DNA from: Janthinobacterium sp. 67
GTDB taxonomy: Bacteria; Pseudomonadota; Gammaproteobacteria; Burkholderiales; Burkholderiaceae_D
Reading direction: 5' to 3'
Assembly: GCF_002797895.1 (NCBI RefSeq)
Contig: NZ_PGES01000001.1
Location: forward strand, 4,960,001-5,024,000
Length of the DNA: 64,000 nt
Numbering within the stretch: position 1 is the first letter of the stretch; each line of letters begins with the position of its first letter. A program made the translations under genes and the position numbers. Below the pieces are notes generated by a model. It was not told where the DNA came from and did no database searches. It saw only the letters and a list, made by a program, of their open reading frames with translations. Of this stretch, positions 21,119-31,182 are shown in pieces.

Positions 21119-21643
21119 TCAGGGCGCCAGCGGCTTGCGCATCAGGCAGCGCAGCGCCGGATCGTGGCCATCCTGCGCTTCGCGCGTCAGCCTGCGCGCG
21201 TGGCCCGCGCCCAGCGTCGCGGCATCGGTTTCGCTGAAACCGTGGCGCGCATAATAGGGTGCGTTCCATGGCAGGTGGCGATACGTGCTCAAGGTCAGCC
21301 AGGCGCAGCCCAGCGCCCGGGCATGGGCCGCCGCCGCGTCGAGCAGGCGCGCGGCCAGTCCCTGCCGTTGCTGCGGCAGCGCGACGGACAATTCCACGAT
21401 GAACAGCTGGCCATCGAGCGCCTCGGCCGCCAGGAAGCCCACGGGCGTATCGTGCTCATCGGCGGCCACCCACAGGCCGCCTTCGCGCCATAGCCCCTGT
21501 AATGTGCTTAGGGGCAAGGTTTCCCCTTGCGCCAGCCACGCCAGGTCCGGCCCGGCCTGGGCAAACAGGGCCGCGGCGCTGCGTTCGACCCGGGCCAGCA
21601 AGGGCAGGTCGGCGCCGGTGGCCGCGCGGATGGTGTAGCTCAT
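21119..21643 (-). CDS. GNAT-family N-acetyltransferase
   Basis: 174 residues. The acetyl-CoA-binding motif A is in VELSVALPQQRQGLAARLLD (Q/RxxGxA type), preceded by GFLAAEALDGQLFI and followed by LTLSTYRHLPWNAPYYARHG, the pattern of RimI-like GNAT enzymes. The substrate is unknown. Its ATG overlaps the stop of the 91-residue gene upstream (ATGA), so the two are translationally coupled. Confidence 0.9.
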   Translation of the reverse strand: MSYTIRAATGADLPLLARVERSAAALFAQAGPDLAWLAQGETLPLSTLQGLWREGGLWVAADEHDTPVGFLAAEALDGQLFIVELSVALPQQRQGLAARLLDAAAAHARALGCAWLTLSTYRHLPWNAPYYARHGFSETDAATLGAGHARRLTREAQDGHDPALRCLMRKPLAP

Positions 21644-21915
21644 GGCGTGTGCCACACGGCGGCCACGGCGCAGTATTGGGCCGGCAACTGCCGCATGGCG
21701 TCGTCCGCGCTGGCATACACGTCGTCCTGCACCGTTTCCCACTGCGCGTCGCAGCTGAAACGGTAGATGCGCGCTTCGCCCGCGTAACGGCAGACGGCCA
21801 GGCCGTGGATGGCGGTGGGGGCACCACCATGCTCATTGGTGACATGGCCGAAGGGCTGGTCGGACCAGGCCCAGGCCAGTACGCGGGCGCCGTCGAGGTG
21901 GGTGGGGGGTGTCAT
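21640..21915 (-). CDS. Small hypothetical protein coupled to the acetyltransferase
   Basis: 91 residues, no membrane segment; includes LDGARVLAWAWSDQPFGHV and EARIYRFSCDAQWETVQDDV. I recognise no family. The evidence for coding is the ATGA overlap with the following GNAT gene and normal codon use. The Shine-Dalgarno before its ATG is weak. It could be a regulator or substrate of the acetyltransferase, but nothing in the sequence shows this. Confidence 0.65.
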   Translation of the reverse strand: MTPPTHLDGARVLAWAWSDQPFGHVTNEHGGAPTAIHGLAVCRYAGEARIYRFSCDAQWETVQDDVYASADDAMRQLPAQYCAVAAVWHTP

Positions 21916-22012
21916 GGGGATACAGGCTGCGGTGTCGGGATGGCGATTGTAGCGCGCGTGGGTAAAATGCCGCGAACGCTGGACAAATGCACAGTATTTT
22001 TAGCCATGCCGG

Positions 22013-22018
22013 TATAAT
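22013..22018 (+). promoter_or_regulatory. -10 box placing the uvrD transcript start at its ATG
   Basis: TATAAT ends 6 nt before the uvrD ATG at 22025, so the predicted start site coincides with the start codon (leaderless mRNA). There is no good Shine-Dalgarno. Confidence 0.5.
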
Positions 22019-22024
22019 CACGGG

Positions 22025-24328
22025 ATGCAAAATCTTCTTCACAACCTCAATCCCGAACAATTGGCTGCCGTCACCTTGCCGGCGCAGCATGCGCTGATCC
22101 TGGCAGGCGCCGGTTCGGGCAAGACCCGCGTGCTGACCACCCGCATCGCGTGGCTGATCCAGACCCAGCAGGTATCGCCGCCCGGCATCCTGGCCGTGAC
22201 GTTTACGAATAAAGCCGCCAAGGAAATGCTCACGCGCCTGTCGGCCATGCTGCCGATCAATACGCGCGGCATGTGGATCGGCACCTTCCACGGCCTGTGC
22301 AACCGCTTGCTGCGCACGCATTACCGCGACGCGGCCTTGCCACAAACGTTCCAGATCCTCGACTCGCAGGATCAATTGTCGGTGATCAAGCGCTTGTTGA
22401 AGGCAAACAATATCGATGATGAAAAATTCCCGCCGAAGACGGTGATGTATTTCATCAACAACGCCAAGGACCAGGGCTTGCGCGCCACGGACGTGGAAGC
22501 GTACGACGCGCACGAGCGCAAGATGGTCGAGCTGTACCAGTTGTACGACGACCAGTGCCAGCGCGAAGGCGTCGTCGATTTTGCGGAATTGCTGTTGCGC
22601 ACGTACGAATTGCTGAGCCGCAACCAGCCGCTGCGCGAACACTACCAGGCCCGCTTCCGCCATATTCTGGTGGACGAGTTCCAGGATACCAATAACCTGC
22701 AATACAACTGGCTCAAATTGCTGGCCGGCCACGGCAGCCGCGATGGCGGCGCCCTGTTTGCCGTCGGCGACGATGACCAGAGCATCTACGCCTTCCGCGG
22801 CGCGAATGTCGGCAACATGAGCGCCTTCGAGCATGAGTTCCAGGTCAAGAACTTGATCAAGCTCGAGCAGAACTACCGCTCGCACGGCCACATCCTCGAC
22901 AGCGCCAACGTGCTGATCGCGAACAACAGCAAGCGCCTGGGCAAGAATTTGCGCACGGACGCGGGCCATGGCGAGCAGGTGCGCGTGTATGAAGCCAGTT
23001 CCGATCTGCAGGAAGCGCAGTGGATCATCGAAGAGGCGAAAAGCCTGATCGCCGATGGCGCCTCGCGCAGCGAAATCGCGATTCTGTACCGCTCGAATGC
23101 GCAGTCGCGCGTGATCGAACACGCGCTGTTTTCGGCCGCGATTCCGTATCACGTGTATGGCGGTCAGCGCTACTTCCAGCGCGCCGAGGTCAAGCACGCG
23201 ATTGCCTATTTGCAATTGATGGACAATCCCCACAACGATTCCGCCTTCTTGCGCGTGGTGAACTTCCCCACGCGCGGCATCGGCATGCGCTCGATCGAGC
23301 AATTGCAGGCCGCCTCGGAACAGTACGGCATTTCGCTGTACGCATCCGTGCCCTACGTGGCGGGCAAGGCGGGCAGCGTGCTGGCCGGCTTCGTCAAGCT
23401 GATCGAAGGCGTGCGTTTCGAAACGCAGCAATTGTCCTTGCCGGAAATGGTGCGCGTGGTGCTGGAAGCGAGTACCTTGCTGCAGCATTACCAGAACGAA
23501 AAAGAAGGTGCCGACCGCATCGAAAATCTGGAGCAGATGGTCAGCGCGGCCAGCCAGTTCATTTCCGAGGAAGGTTTCGGCCAGGGCGCACCGGCCCATC
23601 TGGGCCCTGCCGCCCAGGCGCAGTCGGGCGCGCCCGTCGTCAACCAGGATGGCATCGAAATTTTGGATGCGGACGCGCCGCTGCCGGCCGTGATGTCGCC
23701 GCTGTCCGCCTTCCTGTCGCATGCATCGCTGGAAGCCGGGGATAACCAGGCGCAGGCGGGCCAGGATGCGCTGCAGATGATGACGGTGCACTCGGCCAAG
23801 GGCCTGGAATTCGACAACGTGTTCATCACGGGCCTGGAAGAGGGCCTGTTCCCGCACGAAAGCAGCTCGAAGGAAGACAACGGCGTGGAAGAGGAACGCC
23901 GGCTGATGTACGTGGCCATCACGCGCGCGCGCAAGCGGCTGTACATGAGCTTTTCGCAGACGCGCATGCTGCACGGCCAGACGCGCTACAACATGAAGTC
24001 GCGCTTCTTCGACGAATTGCCGGAAGAATCCTTGAAATGGCTGTCGCCGAAGGTGCAGGCGAACTGGTTCGGCAACCGCAAGTCGGCCTGGGACGAGGCG
24101 CCCAAGGTGGCCAGCCTCGGTTCGGACAATGCGATTGCGCAAAAGATCGCGCAAAAAGCCACGGGCGGCGGCTGGCGCATCGGCGAATCCGTGGCGCACG
24201 CTAAGTTCGGCGAAGGCGTGATCGTCAACATCGAAGGCGGCGGCGGCAATGCCCGCGCGCAAATCAATTTCGGACAGCACGGCATGAAGGTGCTGGACCT
24301 GGGGATTGCGAAGCTGGAACGGCTGTGA
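22025..24328 (+). CDS. uvrD: DNA helicase II, UvrD/PcrA family
   Basis: 767 residues; SF1A 3'-5' helicase for nucleotide-excision and mismatch repair. Visible motifs: Q-motif LNPEQLAAV, Walker A GAGSGKT, Ia TFTNKAAKEM, II DEFQDTNN, III GDDDQSIYAFRGA, IV EQNYRS, V VHSAKGLEFDNVF and VI YVAITRARKRL. The C-terminal tail (GESVAHAKFGEGVIVNIEGG, then QINFGQHGMKVLDL) is the Tudor-like RNA-polymerase-binding domain that separates UvrD/PcrA from Rep. It is monocistronic and ends just before the REP cluster. Confidence 0.96.
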   Translation: MQNLLHNLNPEQLAAVTLPAQHALILAGAGSGKTRVLTTRIAWLIQTQQVSPPGILAVTFTNKAAKEMLTRLSAMLPINTRGMWIGTFHGLCNRLLRTHYRDAALPQTFQILDSQDQLSVIKRLLKANNIDDEKFPPKTVMYFINNAKDQGLRATDVEAYDAHERKMVELYQLYDDQCQREGVVDFAELLLRTYELLSRNQPLREHYQARFRHILVDEFQDTNNLQYNWLKLLAGHGSRDGGALFAVGDDDQSIYAFRGANVGNMSAFEHEFQVKNLIKLEQNYRSHGHILDSANVLIANNSKRLGKNLRTDAGHGEQVRVYEASSDLQEAQWIIEEAKSLIADGASRSEIAILYRSNAQSRVIEHALFSAAIPYHVYGGQRYFQRAEVKHAIAYLQLMDNPHNDSAFLRVVNFPTRGIGMRSIEQLQAASEQYGISLYASVPYVAGKAGSVLAGFVKLIEGVRFETQQLSLPEMVRVVLEASTLLQHYQNEKEGADRIENLEQMVSAASQFISEEGFGQGAPAHLGPAAQAQSGAPVVNQDGIEILDADAPLPAVMSPLSAFLSHASLEAGDNQAQAGQDALQMMTVHSAKGLEFDNVFITGLEEGLFPHESSSKEDNGVEEERRLMYVAITRARKRLYMSFSQTRMLHGQTRYNMKSRFFDELPEESLKWLSPKVQANWFGNRKSAWDEAPKVASLGSDNAIAQKIAQKATGGGWRIGESVAHAKFGEGVIVNIEGGGGNARAQINFGQHGMKVLDLGIAKLERL

Positions 24329-24351
24329 AGGTAATCCGGCATAACAATGTT

Positions 24352-24394
24352 GTCGGATTACGCGTGGCCTTCAGCCCCCGCTAATCCGACCTAC
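24352..24394. repeat. REP-like palindrome, unit 1 (AATCCGAC family)
   Basis: Inverted repeat GTCGGATTA ... CTAATCCGAC with CTAC at its right edge. It is 24 bp after the uvrD stop codon and can form a hairpin in the uvrD transcript. Confidence 0.8.
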
Positions 24395-24417
24395 AGGACG
24401 ATACTCTGACCGGTCGC

Positions 24418-24447
24418 GTAGGTCGGATTAGCGAAGCGTAATCCGAC
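24418..24447. repeat. REP-like palindrome, unit 2 (AATCCGAC family), inverted orientation
   Basis: Near-perfect GTAGGTCGGATTAGC / GCGTAATCCGAC palindrome. It lies in opposite orientation to units 1 and 3, giving a BIME-like head-to-tail arrangement. Confidence 0.85.
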
Positions 24448-24467
24448 ACCATTGTTGGCCTCGCAGC

Positions 24468-24500
24468 GTCGGATTACAAGGCGTGCCGCTAATCCGACCT
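24468..24500. repeat. REP-like palindrome, unit 3, interrupted by the IS110 element
   Basis: GTCGGATTA ... GCTAATCCGACCT runs up to 24500. The expected next bases of a full unit (AC after CCGACCT) are found at 25713 after the insertion sequence, where the flank reads CTACGCCG. The REP was therefore the target of the insertion. Confidence 0.85.
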
Positions 24501-24502
24501 TG

Positions 24503-24508
24503 TATTAT
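24503..24508 (+). promoter_or_regulatory. Left-end half (-10, TATTAT) of the circle-junction promoter
   Basis: TATTAT two bases inside the left end. When the element circularises, the TTGACG of the right end is placed exactly 17 bp upstream (13 nt of right end, CT core, TG). This makes a sigma70 promoter firing into the bridge RNA with a start near 24515. Confidence 0.7.
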
Positions 24509-24514
24509 TCCCTT

Positions 24515-25697
<1,183 letters not shown>

Positions 25698-25743
25698 GGG
25701 ATAACAGTATCTACGCCGTGGCATTGCGAGGCATTCGGAAAAT

Positions 25744-25778
25744 AAAAAAGGGGCAGCCTGCGCAGGCTGCCCCTTTTT
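25744..25778. terminator. Bidirectional terminator between the IS flank and the BPSS1780 gene
   Basis: A perfect 24-bp palindrome (25750-25773, GGGGCAGCCTGC and its complement) has six A on the left and five T on the right. It terminates the minus-strand thrB/BPSS1780 unit and would also stop readthrough from the IS. Confidence 0.88.
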
Positions 25779-25793
25779 ACATCTGGCCGGCGA

Positions 25794-26585
25794 TTATTCG
25801 CCGGTCTTGTCCAGCGACACGGTCTTGCTGTCATCGACGGGCAGGCCGAAGATCTGGCGGTAGGCCGCGTAGAACGAGCAATGCATGATGATGGTGAGTA
25901 TCATCGACAGCGGCATCATCAGTTGCATCATCAGCGGCGTGCGGCCAAAGATGACGGCCAGCAACTGGCTGGTGACGACGCTGATGGCGAACCACGTGCT
26001 GGCGAAGACGATGAAGGCCGACAGCGAGCGCCAGACGGCGAAAAAGCTGAAGAACAGCGCCTTGCCCAGGCTGATGCGTTGCCAGTAGATCAGCGGCGCG
26101 GCAAAGCAGAAGGCCATGGCGGCAGGTACGTACATGACGATGGCCAGCAGGATGCCCAGGCCCAGGCGCGATTCGGGGATGGCGGCGCGCGCCGCTTCTT
26201 CCGTCAGCTGTCCGGTGACCAGTTGCCACAGCAAGCCGTCGTCCACCAGGGTCGAGGCGCCGATGGCGACGATGGCCATCAGGATGTACAGCACGCCCAG
26301 GCCCAGCAGTGACGGAAACGCGGGCTTGCGAAAGCCCGAGATCAAGAGGCTGGGCAGGACGCGCTTGCCCTGGTCGATATTCAGGCAGCCTTGCACGAAG
26401 GCGACGGAAAACACGGGCACGAGGATGACGGGCAGCAATTGACCGAGCACGGGCACGATGCTGACGGCCAGCATGCAGAACATATAGCCGAGAAACAGCA
26501 TCGACATACCGCCAGGCTGCTGGCGAAACAGGCCGAAGCCTTGTTTTACCCAGAGCCAGCCTGTACTTGCAGGTAATTTTTCCAT
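25794..26585 (-). CDS. BPSS1780-family polytopic membrane protein
   Basis: 263 residues with about six hydrophobic segments. It begins LPASTGWLWVKQGFGLFRQQPGG, with FVQGCLNIDQGKRVLPSLLISGFRK in the middle, as in the betaproteobacterial BPSS1780 inner-membrane family of unknown function. The start lies 3 bp after the thrB stop on the same strand, so the two genes form an operon. The AT-rich start region has no strong Shine-Dalgarno of its own. Confidence 0.85.
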   Translation of the reverse strand: MEKLPASTGWLWVKQGFGLFRQQPGGMSMLFLGYMFCMLAVSIVPVLGQLLPVILVPVFSVAFVQGCLNIDQGKRVLPSLLISGFRKPAFPSLLGLGVLYILMAIVAIGASTLVDDGLLWQLVTGQLTEEAARAAIPESRLGLGILLAIVMYVPAAMAFCFAAPLIYWQRISLGKALFFSFFAVWRSLSAFIVFASTWFAISVVTSQLLAVIFGRTPLMMQLMMPLSMILTIIMHCSFYAAYRQIFGLPVDDSKTVSLDKTGE

Positions 26586-26588
26586 TTT

Positions 26589-27545
26589 TTAAAACAATTC
26601 CGGAGCAGGTGTGGCAATACGTTCGCACAGAATGCGTTCGAAATGCGTGGGATCGTGCGGCGTCAGCATTTCCGCTTCGCGCGGCTGGTAATAGTCGTAC
26701 AGGCGCGACAGCCAGAAGCGCAGCGCGGCGGCGCGCAGCATCGGTTGCCATGCCGTCTGTTCTTCATGCGTGAATGGCCGCACGGCCTGGTAGGCGTCAA
26801 GCAGGGCGCGCACGCGCACCGTGTCGAGCACGCCCGTGTCCAGGTCCACGCACCAGTCGTTGACGGTGACGGCCACGTCGAACAGCCAGGTGTCGCAGCC
26901 GGCAAAATAAAAGTCGAAAAAGCCCGTCAGGCGCTCGCCGTCAAACATGACGTTGTTGCGGAACAAGTCGGCATGCACGGGACCGCGCGGGATGGCTTTA
27001 TACGTATCGCAGGCGGCAAAGGCGTCCTGGAAGTGGATTTCCGCGCGCAGCAAATGGGCCTTGGCGTCGTCGAGGTGGTGCAAGACCAGCGGCGTAGTGG
27101 CGTTCCACCAGTCCAGGCCGCGCAAATTTGGCTGCTGCAGGGGGAAGTCCTGCGCCGCCAAATGCATTTTCGCCAGCATGGTGCCGACGGCCGCGCAGTG
27201 CACGGCTTGCGGCGCCATCTGCGAGCTGCCGTCGAGTTTGCTGACGATGGCGGCCGGTTTGCCTTGCAGGGCCGTTACCAGTTCGCCATCGGCATTGGCG
27301 ATCGGCGCCGGCACGAGCACGCCCCGGTCCGCCAAATGGCGCATCAGTTGCAGATAGAACGGCAATTGCTCGAAGCTGAGGTTTTCAAAGATCGTCAGCA
27401 CATACTCGCCGCGCTCCGTGCTCAGGAAAAAATTGCTGTTTTCGATGCCGGATGCGATGCCCTTGAGCGCCAGAGGTTTGCCAAGTGGAAACTGCGTGAT
27501 CCACTGGCCGATATCGTCCAGGTGTAGCGCGGTAAAAACTGCCAT
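26589..27545 (-). CDS. thrB: Homoserine kinase (APH-type ThrB)
   Basis: 318 residues. It phosphorylates L-homoserine in threonine synthesis. It belongs to the aminoglycoside-phosphotransferase-fold ThrB of many beta- and alphaproteobacteria, not the GHMP type. N-terminal [15 protein letters not shown], the catalytic-loop motif [16 protein letters not shown] and the metal-binding GFFDFYFAG are visible. It is followed 3 bp later by the BPSS1780 membrane protein. Other threonine genes are not nearby. Confidence 0.94.
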   Translation of the reverse strand: MAVFTALHLDDIGQWITQFPLGKPLALKGIASGIENSNFFLSTERGEYVLTIFENLSFEQLPFYLQLMRHLADRGVLVPAPIANADGELVTALQGKPAAIVSKLDGSSQMAPQAVHCAAVGTMLAKMHLAAQDFPLQQPNLRGLDWWNATTPLVLHHLDDAKAHLLRAEIHFQDAFAACDTYKAIPRGPVHADLFRNNVMFDGERLTGFFDFYFAGCDTWLFDVAVTVNDWCVDLDTGVLDTVRVRALLDAYQAVRPFTHEEQTAWQPMLRAAALRFWLSRLYDYYQPREAEMLTPHDPTHFERILCERIATPAPELF

Positions 27546-27573
27546 GGGAAAGAGGGGAATGGTCTAAAAGGTC

Positions 27574-27603
27574 AAAAAAAAGCCGGCTGCCCCGCAGGCG
27601 GCC
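27574..27603 (-). terminator. Terminator after the DUF2782 gene
   Basis: On the minus strand GCCG-C-CTGC/GCAG-C-CGGC is followed by eight T, between the DUF2782 stop and the thrB start. This separates the two transcription units. Confidence 0.75.
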
Positions 27604-27629
27604 GGGGCAGGGCAGAAGAGAGTGGCTGC

Positions 27630-28025
27630 TTACTTCGCTGGTGCGGGCGGTGCTGGCGCGTCCGCTGCCTCTTCATCGCGTTGTTTCTGTTTCTTCTTGC
27701 CCAGGTCGAATTCCAGCACTTTCCATTGCGGGCCGCGCAGGGCGCCATTGTGGGCCTGGTCGCCGCCGGCGGCCGGCTTCATGTAATACGTGCTGCCGCC
27801 GCTCGTGACTTTGACTTCGGACGTCACGCCCGCTTCGCGTTTTTCGGTAATCTGCTGCTTGGCCGCCGCTGGCGCCACGGTAATGGGCGCTTCGCCCATT
27901 TCCTCGATACGTTCGAGCTGTGGCGGCGCGTCGCTCGGTTTGGCCGGCGTCTGGGCGCTGGCAATGGCCGAACATGCCAGCAGGGGCAGGGCGAGGAATG
28001 TCCAGAGTGTCGATGTACGCATCAT
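27630..28025 (-). CDS. DUF2782 family secreted protein
   Basis: 131 residues (ATG at 28025 or the adjacent ATG at 28022). A signal peptide (to AIASAQ) is followed by PPQLERIEEMGEAPITV, a beta-rich core with VKVTSGGSTYYMKPAAGGD and GPQWKVLEFDLGKKK, and a low-complexity charged tail (EEAADAPAPPAPAK). This matches DUF2782, a small periplasmic family usually found beside polA/thrB in betaproteobacteria; its function is unknown. It is divergent from polA. Confidence 0.85.
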   Translation of the reverse strand: MMRTSTLWTFLALPLLACSAIASAQTPAKPSDAPPQLERIEEMGEAPITVAPAAAKQQITEKREAGVTSEVKVTSGGSTYYMKPAAGGDQAHNGALRGPQWKVLEFDLGKKKQKQRDEEAADAPAPPAPAK

Positions 28026-28316
28026 GATGGGTTCGCTTCCATGTGTGGGACTGCAGCGCGTGCAGTGTGTAATGCCGTCAATTTATCTATAAGGCATTGT
28101 AACAAACTGGTAGGCAATGCTGTTTAAATGGGTTGAAATCGGCCGAGGTGGCAGCCCGCGTGCCCGCACGGGGCCGCCAGAGTGGCAAAAACAGCAAGAA
28201 CGGCACGCGTGGCGGCCGGTGGCGCGGCCTTAAACTCTGCGATAATTGTGCGATATTCCGCCCGTTCGCCGCTGTGTCTTCCCGGCTGGCGCGGCTCACC
28301 TTATTTTATTGGCATT

Positions 28317-31079
28317 ATGCAAAACACCCTGCTGTTAGTCGACGGTTCCAGTTACCTCTATCGCGCCTTCCATGCGCTGCCCGACCTGCGCAGCCCGGAT
28401 GGCTATCCCACGGGCGCCATGCACGGCATGGTCAACATGCTGCGCCGTCTGCGCGCCGATTTCCCGGCCGCCTACATCGCCTGCGTGTTCGATGCCAAAG
28501 GTAAAACTTTCCGCGATGACATGTATCCCGAATACAAGGCCACGCGCGCCTCGATGCCGGACGACCTGCGCCTGCAGATCGAACCGATCCACGAAGCCGT
28601 GCGCGCCATGGGCTGGCCTATCCTGATGGTCGACGGCGTGGAAGCGGACGACGTGATCGGTACCTTGGCCGTGCAGGCTGCCGCCGCCGGCATGAACGTG
28701 GTGGTCTCCACAGGCGACAAGGACCTGGCGCAGCTGGTCAACAGCCAGGTGACCCTGATCAATACCATGAGCAATGAAAAGCTCGACGAGGCGGCCGTGC
28801 TGGTCAAATTCGGCGTGCCGCCGAACCGCATCATCGATTACCTGTCGCTGATCGGCGATACGGTCGACAACGTGCCGGGCGTGTCGAAATGCGGCCCGAA
28901 GACGGCCGTCAAATGGCTGACCTTGTACGACAGCCTGGAAGGCGTCATGGAAAACGCGGCCAAGGTGGGTGGCGCCGTGGGGGAAAACCTGCGCACGGCC
29001 CTGCCATGGCTGCCGCAGGCGCGCGCCCTGATCACCGTCAAGACGGATTGCGATTTGTCCGGGCACATGACGACGATCGCCGACTCGCTGGTGGCGAAGC
29101 AGGAAGACAAGGAAGCGCTGCTGGCCTTCTTCAACCGCTACGGCTTCAAGGCCCTGCTGCGCGAACTGGGCGCGGCGCCGCCGCCGATGTCTCCCGTTGG
29201 CGCACCGACAGTTGCCGGTGCCGCCATCGCGAATACGACGGGCGACATGTTCGCCGATGCCGCGCCAGCAGTCGAGGCCGTGTATGAAACCGTGCTGACG
29301 GATGAGCAGCTCGATAAATGGATCGCGCTGATCGATGCGGCGCCCTTGACCGCCGTCGACACGGAAACCACGTCGCTGGAACCGATGACGGCGCAGATGG
29401 TCGGCATTTCCCTCTCGGTGGCCGAGCACGCCGCCTGCTACATCCCGCTGGCGCACGATTACGCTGGCGCGCCCGAGCAGTTGACGCGCGAACACGTGCT
29501 GGCGAAACTGCGCCCGTGGCTGGAAGACGAAAACAAGCCCAAGCTGGGCCAGAACCTGAAATACGACAGCCACATCTTCGCCAACCATGGCGTGACCCTG
29601 CGCGGCATCGCCCACGATACCTTGCTCGAATCGTATGTGTTCGAATCGCACAAGAAGCATGACATGGACAGCCTGGCGCTGCGCCACCTGAACTACACGA
29701 CCATCCCGTTCGAGGACGTGTGCGGCAAGGGCGCCAAGCAGATCACGTTTAATCAAGTCGAGGTCGAGCAGGCGGCGAAATACGCGGCCGAGGATGCCGA
29801 CGTCACCTTGCGTTTGCATAATGCCATGTGGGGCAATGTGGCGAATGATGAAAAACTGACCTTCATCTATGAAAAGATCGAGCTGCCGACGGCCGTGGTC
29901 TTGCAAAAGATCGAGCGCAACGGCGTGCTGATCGACGACGAATTGCTCAACATCCAGTCGGCCGAGCTGGCCGTGAAAATTCTGGAACTGGAAAAGAAGG
30001 CCTATGAACTGGCCGAGCAGCCGTTCAACCTGGGTTCGCCCAAGCAGATCGGCGAAATCTTCTTTGAGAAGCTGAAACTGCCGGTAATTAAAAAAACCCC
30101 GACTGGCGCGCCATCGACGGATGAAGAAGTGCTGCAGAAGCTGGCCGAGGATTATCCGCTGCCCAAGGTGCTGCTGGAATACCGGGGCATGGCCAAGCTG
30201 AAGTCGACCTATACCGATAAATTGCCGAAGATGATCAACGTCACGACGGGCAGGGTGCATACGAACTATGCGCAAGCCGTGGCCGTGACGGGGCGTTTGG
30301 CGTCGAACGACCCGAACTTGCAGAATATTCCCATCCGCAGCGCGGAAGGCCGCCGCATCCGCGAAGCCTTCATTGCCCCGCCGGGCAGCCACATCGTCTC
30401 GGCCGACTATTCGCAAATTGAATTGCGCATCATGGCGCACATCTCGGGCGACGAAGCCATGCTGCGCGCATTTGCCGACGGCATCGACATTCACCGCGCC
30501 ACGGCGGCCGAAATCTTTGGCGTGCCGGCCGCGGAAGTGCAGAGCGAACAGCGCCGCTACGCCAAGGTCATCAATTTCGGCTTGATCTACGGCATGAGCG
30601 CATTCGGTCTGGCCGGCAACCTGGGCGTGGACCGCACGGCCGCGCAAAGCTATATCGACCGATATTTCGCCCGTTTCTCCGGCGTGAAACAGTATATGGA
30701 AGACACGCGCCAGCAAGCCAAGGCGCGCGGCTACGTGGAAACCGTGTTCGGCCGCCGTTTGTGGTTGCCGGAAATCAATTCGCCAAACGGCCCGCGCCGC
30801 CAGGGTGCGGAACGGGCCGCGATCAACGCGCCGATGCAGGGCACGGCCGCCGACCTGATCAAGCTGGCCATGATCGCCGTGCAAGGCTGGCTGGAAACGG
30901 ACAACTTGCAAACAAAAATGATCATGCAGGTGCACGATGAACTGGTGCTGGAAGTGCCGGATGCCGAGCTGGAACTGGTCAAGCGCAAGCTGCCGGAACT
31001 GATGGCTAGCGCGGCCGCGCTGAAGGTGCCGCTGACGGCGGAAGTAGGTATCGGTAAAAATTGGGACGAAGCGCATTGA
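28317..31079 (+). CDS. polA: DNA polymerase I
   Basis: 920 residues with all three domains: 5' nuclease (LLLVDGSSYLYRAFHALPDL; VSTGDKDLAQLV), an active-looking 3'-5' exonuclease (VDTETTSLEPM with DxE), and the polymerase with motif A SADYSQIELRI, motif B RRYAKVINFGLIYG and motif C MQVHDELVLEV. The ATG at 28317 starts the conserved MQNTLLLVDG; upstream in-frame codons have no homology. It serves Okazaki-fragment processing and repair. REP repeats follow its stop codon. Confidence 0.97.
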   Translation: MQNTLLLVDGSSYLYRAFHALPDLRSPDGYPTGAMHGMVNMLRRLRADFPAAYIACVFDAKGKTFRDDMYPEYKATRASMPDDLRLQIEPIHEAVRAMGWPILMVDGVEADDVIGTLAVQAAAAGMNVVVSTGDKDLAQLVNSQVTLINTMSNEKLDEAAVLVKFGVPPNRIIDYLSLIGDTVDNVPGVSKCGPKTAVKWLTLYDSLEGVMENAAKVGGAVGENLRTALPWLPQARALITVKTDCDLSGHMTTIADSLVAKQEDKEALLAFFNRYGFKALLRELGAAPPPMSPVGAPTVAGAAIANTTGDMFADAAPAVEAVYETVLTDEQLDKWIALIDAAPLTAVDTETTSLEPMTAQMVGISLSVAEHAACYIPLAHDYAGAPEQLTREHVLAKLRPWLEDENKPKLGQNLKYDSHIFANHGVTLRGIAHDTLLESYVFESHKKHDMDSLALRHLNYTTIPFEDVCGKGAKQITFNQVEVEQAAKYAAEDADVTLRLHNAMWGNVANDEKLTFIYEKIELPTAVVLQKIERNGVLIDDELLNIQSAELAVKILELEKKAYELAEQPFNLGSPKQIGEIFFEKLKLPVIKKTPTGAPSTDEEVLQKLAEDYPLPKVLLEYRGMAKLKSTYTDKLPKMINVTTGRVHTNYAQAVAVTGRLASNDPNLQNIPIRSAEGRRIREAFIAPPGSHIVSADYSQIELRIMAHISGDEAMLRAFADGIDIHRATAAEIFGVPAAEVQSEQRRYAKVINFGLIYGMSAFGLAGNLGVDRTAAQSYIDRYFARFSGVKQYMEDTRQQAKARGYVETVFGRRLWLPEINSPNGPRRQGAERAAINAPMQGTAADLIKLAMIAVQGWLETDNLQTKMIMQVHDELVLEVPDAELELVKRKLPELMASAAALKVPLTAEVGIGKNWDEAH

Positions 31080-31085
31080 TGCTGT

Positions 31086-31124
31086 GTCGGCTTACGCGGG
31101 GCATGCCCCGCTAAGCCGACCTAC
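31086..31124. repeat. REP-like palindrome, unit 4 (AAGCCGAC variant)
   Basis: GTCGGCTTACGCGGGG / CCCCGCTAAGCCGACCTAC, a strong hairpin 6 bp after the polA stop. It has the same architecture as the 24.4-kb units but with CTTA/TAAG in place of ATTA/TAAT. Confidence 0.85.
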
Positions 31125-31182
31125 ATGTTTAATTCAGCAATGACCGTAAGCCGAACGCATGTTTACTTGAGCAATGACCGTA
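31125..31182. repeat. Two imperfect 24-bp direct repeats between REP units
   Basis: 31125-31148 and 31159-31182 match in 22 of 24 positions (ATGTTTA.TT.AGCAATGACCGTA). The first copy leads into a short REP remnant (GTAAGCCGAAC), the second into intact unit 5. Confidence 0.8.

Noticed and set aside
21833..24280. 815-codon open frame antisense to uvrD
   Set aside because: Mirror of the uvrD codon structure; contains no recognisable domain and crosses the uvrD promoter.
24352..24500. Palindrome cluster as a CRISPR array or tRNA cluster
   Set aside because: Units alternate in orientation, the spacers are not of regular length and there are no cas genes; the palindromes lack tRNA arms. REP/BIME is the better fit.
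28335..31076. 913-codon open frame antisense to polA
   Set aside because: Antisense shadow rich in His/Arg/Gln; polA itself has every family motif.
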